From Candidatus Bathyarchaeota archaeon (GTDB lineage: Archaea; Thermoproteota; Bathyarchaeia; Bathyarchaeales; Bathyarchaeaceae): a stretch of 8,739 nt of DNA. Both the position numbers and the translations under genes were made by a program. The stretch spans positions 1 to 8,739 of the forward strand of contig JACUTO010000059.1 of the NCBI GenBank assembly GCA_014859755.1, in the 5' to 3' direction. Of this stretch, positions 6,144 to 8,739 are shown piece by piece; within the stretch, counting starts at the first letter, position 1; each line of letters opens with the position of its first letter. A model generated the notes under the pieces. It was given only the letters and a program-made list of their open reading frames with translations, had not been told where the DNA came from and searched no databases.

Positions 6144-8114
6144 ATGAATAATCCCGAAGAGAAGCCTAGAATAGGAGTCTACATCTGCCACTGTGGTACA
6201 AATATTGCCGGCGTTATAAACGTTGAAGAGTTACGCCAATACTGTGAAAAACTTCCAAATGTTGTTACGGCCAAGGTCTACGACTATTTTTGTTCCATAC
6301 CAGGACAGGAGATGATTAAAGATGATATTGGAAAACTTAAACTAAATAGGGTGATTGTAGCTGCGTGCAGTCCACGAATGCATGAGCCCACTTTTAGAAA
6401 GGTCAACGAAGAGGCAGGGCTTAATCCTTATCTTTTTGAAATGGTGAACATTCGGGAACAAGATACATGGGTTCACATGCGAACACCAGGGGAAGCTCTC
6501 AACATAGCTAAAGACCTTCTCCGCATGGCTGTAGCCCGAGCAGAAAAACTAAGGGAACTGGAACCAAAAAAAGTTCCAGTGAAAAGGAAAGTCTTAATCA
6601 TAGGAGGGGGAATAGCTGGCATTTCAGCAGCTCTAGATCTCGCTGACTCTAACTTCGAAGTATATCTGGTTGAAAAATCTCCTACAATCGGTGGAAAAAT
6701 GGCGCAACTCGATAAAACCTTTCCAACCATGGATTGTTCGTCATGTATCTTAACACCTAAAATGGTCGATGTAACCAGACGCGAAAACATCCACTTATTG
6801 ACGTACTCTGAGGTAAAGAATGTTGAAGGATACGTTGGAAACTTCAAAGTTACGGTTGTTAAGAAGCCGAGATATGTAATTGAGGATAAATGTAATGGCT
6901 GTGGAAAATGCGTAGAAGTTTGTCCTATAGAGGTACCTAACGAGTTTGACGAGGGATTAAGCCCACGAAAGGCGATTTATGTACCATTTCCGCAGGCGGT
7001 GCCTCAAGTATACACGATTGACATGGATTCCTGTTTTGAATGTGATAAGTGCATTGAGGCTTGCCATGAGGAAGGACTTGACGCCATCGACTTCGACCAG
7101 AAACCTGAAGAAATTGAGATTGAAGTGGGAACCATAATTGTTGCCAGCGGATATGACATTTATGACGCCGTCCAGACCGAAGAATACGGGTATGGTGTCT
7201 ACCCTAATGTTCTCACAGCTCTTGAAATGGAGAGGATTCTCAGTGCAGGCGGTCCAACCTACGGAGACATTATAAGACCTTCGGATCGTAAAAAGCCACA
7301 GAGTATAGCTTATATTCAATGCGTGGGATCAAGAGATGTGACGAAGAATCCCTACTGTTCAAGAATATGTTGTATGTATGCGATAAAGCAAGCAAGACAA
7401 ATTAAAGAGAAGATGCCTAACGCGGAGGTTTACATTCTTTATACTGATATACGGGCCTTCGGTAAGGGATATGAAGAATTTTATGAGATAGCAGGAAGAG
7501 AATATGGAATTCGATTTATTCGTGGAAGAGCGGCTGAAGTAATAGAAGATCCTAAGACCCAAAATCTGACGATAAAGGCTGAAGATACGCTTTTGGGGCG
7601 GACGATCGAAGTCGAAGTTGATGTGGTGGTCTTATCTGTGGGTATGGTCCCAAGTGAGGGAGCTGACAATCTTCAAAAACAGCTAAAACTCTCAAAAAGC
7701 CCAGACAATTTCTTCCTAGAGGCCCATCCGAAGCTTAGACCAGTTGACACAGTCGTCGACGGGGTGTTCATTTGTGGAGCATCCCAAGGACCAAAGGACA
7801 TCCCCGATGTTGTAGCACAAGCGAAAGCAGCAGCTTCCAGTGCTTCTACACTTATGAGTCAAGGAGTCTTTACAATAGAACCTTACTTTGCTGTTGTTAA
7901 TGATGATCTTTGTAGTGGTTGTGGGATATGTGAGGTCGTTTGTCCATATGACGCCATAAGCATAGAGGAAGAAACAGCGAAAGTGGAAGAAGTGTCATGT
8001 AAAGGGTGTGGTTCATGCGCTGCAGCATGTCCTACGGGAGCTATTACAACGAATAATTTTACAGATACGCAGATACTGAGCCAGATTAGAGAGGCAATGC
8101 CTAGGGGTGATTAG
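6144..8114 (+). CDS. hdrA: Heterodisulfide reductase subunit A (FAD, electron-bifurcating)
   Basis: A cytoplasmic flavin and iron-sulfur protein that splits or merges electron pairs between a high-potential acceptor (normally heterodisulfide via HdrBC) and low-potential ferredoxin. The 656 residues are full length. In order: an N-terminal domain with the conserved cysteine-rich strings GVYICHCGTNIAG (11-23) and ACSPRMHEPTF (74-84); a thioredoxin-reductase-like FAD domain with IIGGGIAGISAAL (152-164) and TMDCSSCILTPKM (195-207); an inserted ferredoxin domain with C250/253/256/260 and C297/300/303/307; the conserved IQCVGSRD..NPYCSRICC region (391-410); and a C-terminal two-cluster ferredoxin domain with C590/593/596/600 and C619/622/625/629. 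The start follows an AGGTGG site at 6134-6139. No hdrB or hdrC gene follows; mvhD begins at the next base after the stop. The partner of its high-potential branch is therefore not visible here. Confidence 0.96.
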   Translation: MNNPEEKPRIGVYICHCGTNIAGVINVEELRQYCEKLPNVVTAKVYDYFCSIPGQEMIKDDIGKLKLNRVIVAACSPRMHEPTFRKVNEEAGLNPYLFEMVNIREQDTWVHMRTPGEALNIAKDLLRMAVARAEKLRELEPKKVPVKRKVLIIGGGIAGISAALDLADSNFEVYLVEKSPTIGGKMAQLDKTFPTMDCSSCILTPKMVDVTRRENIHLLTYSEVKNVEGYVGNFKVTVVKKPRYVIEDKCNGCGKCVEVCPIEVPNEFDEGLSPRKAIYVPFPQAVPQVYTIDMDSCFECDKCIEACHEEGLDAIDFDQKPEEIEIEVGTIIVASGYDIYDAVQTEEYGYGVYPNVLTALEMERILSAGGPTYGDIIRPSDRKKPQSIAYIQCVGSRDVTKNPYCSRICCMYAIKQARQIKEKMPNAEVYILYTDIRAFGKGYEEFYEIAGREYGIRFIRGRAAEVIEDPKTQNLTIKAEDTLLGRTIEVEVDVVVLSVGMVPSEGADNLQKQLKLSKSPDNFFLEAHPKLRPVDTVVDGVFICGASQGPKDIPDVVAQAKAAASSASTLMSQGVFTIEPYFAVVNDDLCSGCGICEVVCPYDAISIEEETAKVEEVSCKGCGSCAAACPTGAITTNNFTDTQILSQIREAMPRGD

Positions 8115-8555
8115 ATGGGAGAAGAATTTAGACCATACATTCTAGCCTTCTGTTGCAATTGGTGTGCTTATGCAGGAGCAGATTTAGCGGGCACGAGCAG
8201 AATGCAATATGCACCGACGGTAAGGGTAATTCGTGTTATGTGCTCAGGTAGGGTTAATCCTGTTTTCGTTCTGGAAGCCTTAAAGCAAGGCGTAGATGGA
8301 GTTGCCATACTTGCCTGCCATCCTGGAGATTGCCACTACATGTCAGGAAATTTTAAGGCTGAAAGAAGGATACATTTACTCAAGAAACTGATATCTGAAT
8401 TCGGAATAGATTCGCGGAGAGTCAAATTCGATGTTGTATCGGCAGCAGAGGGGAAAAGGTTTGCTGAAATGATAAACAATTTTACCGAGGAACTTAAAAA
8501 ACTTGGTCCAAACCCTCTAAGAGAGCTGAATGCTCCCGCTGAATTAGAACCATAG
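8115..8555 (+). CDS. mvhD: MvhD/FlpD-family [2Fe-2S] subunit (hydrogenase or formate dehydrogenase adapter to HdrA)
   Basis: A 146-residue protein of the methyl-viologen-reducing hydrogenase delta-subunit family. It passes electrons from a hydrogenase (MvhAG) or formate dehydrogenase (FdhAB) to the FAD of HdrA. The conserved cysteines are present: C13, C14 and C17 in FCCNWCAYAGAD, C43 in VMCSGRV, and C68 and C73 in LACHPGDCHY, followed by the usual LKKLISEFGI...RV helix and a GPNPL tail. The GGGGTGAT site at 8104-8111 overlaps the end of hdrA, so the two are translated together and HdrA-MvhD contact is expected. No hydrogenase or Fdh gene lies within the window, so the electron donor must be encoded elsewhere. 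It is the last gene of the operon seen here. Confidence 0.94.
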   Translation: MGEEFRPYILAFCCNWCAYAGADLAGTSRMQYAPTVRVIRVMCSGRVNPVFVLEALKQGVDGVAILACHPGDCHYMSGNFKAERRIHLLKKLISEFGIDSRRVKFDVVSAAEGKRFAEMINNFTEELKKLGPNPLRELNAPAELEP

Positions 8556-8596
8556 ATTCCGTGACGAATTCTAAACTGAGCTGGTATATTCTAGAT

Positions 8597-8629
8597 TCTC
8601 TCTTATAAATAGATAATAACTAAGAGGGA
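8597..8629. terminator. Hairpin between convergent genes, with T tract on the minus strand
   Basis: UCUCUCUUA (8597-8605) can pair with UAAGAGGGA (8621-8629), nine pairs with one G-U, around a 15-base loop. Read on the minus strand, the stretch 8631-8656 between the hairpin and the right-hand gene is T-rich, as in an archaeal terminator. The hairpin could serve both the operon ending at 8555 and the minus-strand gene that seems to end at 8663. The loop side also holds TTATAAATA (8603-8611), a good TATA-box match, but no plus-strand start codon with an open frame follows it within the window. Confidence 0.35.
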
Positions 8630-8662
8630 GCTAAAAGGAAAAGTAGAAAAATAGGTTTTGAT

Positions 8663-8739
8663 TTAACTCTGTCCCTTGTAGCCAACTTTTTCAAAAGTTG
8701 AGTAAACGTTTAACCTTTTTAACGCAGTCCCACTCATCC
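8663..8739 (-). CDS. Possible 3' end of a minus-strand gene, running off the right edge
   Basis: On the minus strand the frame is open from the window edge to a TAA at 8665-8663. It gives at least 24 residues that end FEKVGYKGQS, with an ordinary mix of hydrophobic, aromatic and charged residues. T-rich DNA and a hairpin directly follow the stop in the minus direction, as expected after a gene. An ATG at 8737-8735 is in this frame but is probably internal, since a 24-residue gene would be unusual. I do not recognise the family. If real, it is convergent with the fwd-hdrA-mvhD operon. The open stretch is too short for certainty. Confidence 0.35.
   Translation of the reverse strand, partial: MSGTALKRLNVYSTFEKVGYKGQS

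Noticed and set aside
6473..6847. 124-residue minus-strand ORF
   Set aside because: It is the antisense shadow of hdrA, whose own frame carries clear FAD and cluster motifs; it has no ribosome site or recognisable family. The same applies to the other minus-strand ORFs at 1373-1612, 3756-4046, 4102-4374, 5785-6191 and 6957-7669.
8683..8712. Two palindromes, CAACTTTT-TC-AAAAGTTG (8683-8700) and TAAACGTTTA (8703-8712), as operators or a terminator
   Set aside because: Both lie inside the probable minus-strand coding frame and are AT-rich, where such short palindromes are common.
1..8739. CRISPR array, insertion sequence or attachment site
   Set aside because: No regularly spaced repeats, transposase-like coding sequence or target-site duplication was seen; the window reads as normal chromosomal operon sequence.

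Overview
The window is archaeal. It carries a nearly complete tungsten/molybdenum formylmethanofuran dehydrogenase (Fwd/Fmd) operon joined to heterodisulfide-reductase-type electron-transfer genes (hdrA, mvhD). Upstream are a riboflavin-type ECF transporter S component and a CTP-dependent, archaeal-type riboflavin kinase. Other archaeal signs are GGTGA/GGAGG Shine-Dalgarno sites, TATA-like boxes and T-rich presumed terminators. The base composition is moderate (roughly 40-45% G+C by eye). No rRNA, tRNA or methyl-coenzyme M reductase gene is present, so the lineage is open. The gene set fits an uncultivated thermoproteotal/TACK archaeon (for example a Bathyarchaeia-like lineage) with an archaeal Wood-Ljungdahl pathway, or a methanogen relative; this placement is inference.

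Layout. Bases 1-181 are intergenic, with the undecided end of a flanking gene at the extreme left. At 182-757 lies a small membrane protein of the ECF S-component type with a RibU-like motif, and at 872-1270 CTP-dependent riboflavin kinase (ribK). A 211-base gap (1271-1481) holds a possible ribK terminator and a candidate operon promoter. From 1482 to 8555 seven plus-strand genes are packed almost without gaps: fwdC, fwdD, fwdB, fwdA, a 121-residue two-cluster ferredoxin, hdrA and mvhD. The last ~180 bases hold a hairpin, a TATA-like element and what appears to be the 3' end of a minus-strand gene running off the right edge.

How the genes work together. FwdB (with FwdD) should reduce CO2 to formate at a W/Mo-bispterin centre. 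FwdA, a binuclear metal amidohydrolase, condenses formate with methanofuran, and FwdC is the beta-helical scaffold. The small ferredoxin probably wires FwdB to HdrA, the FAD/iron-sulfur electron-bifurcating subunit, and MvhD is the [2Fe-2S] adapter that normally joins HdrA to a hydrogenase or formate dehydrogenase. No HdrBC, MvhAG or FdhAB gene lies in the window, nor do FwdE or the large polyferredoxin FwdF. The operon therefore encodes a compact CO2-fixing module physically linked to a flavin-based electron-transfer subunit. The upstream riboflavin uptake and FMN synthesis genes may supply the flavin route that feeds HdrA's FAD.

The points most worth a second look are the Fwd-HdrA-MvhD unit with a minimal ferredoxin linker, micro-ORFs that end on the ATGA start sites of fwdC and fwdD, and an inverted repeat flanking the TATA element of the transporter gene.
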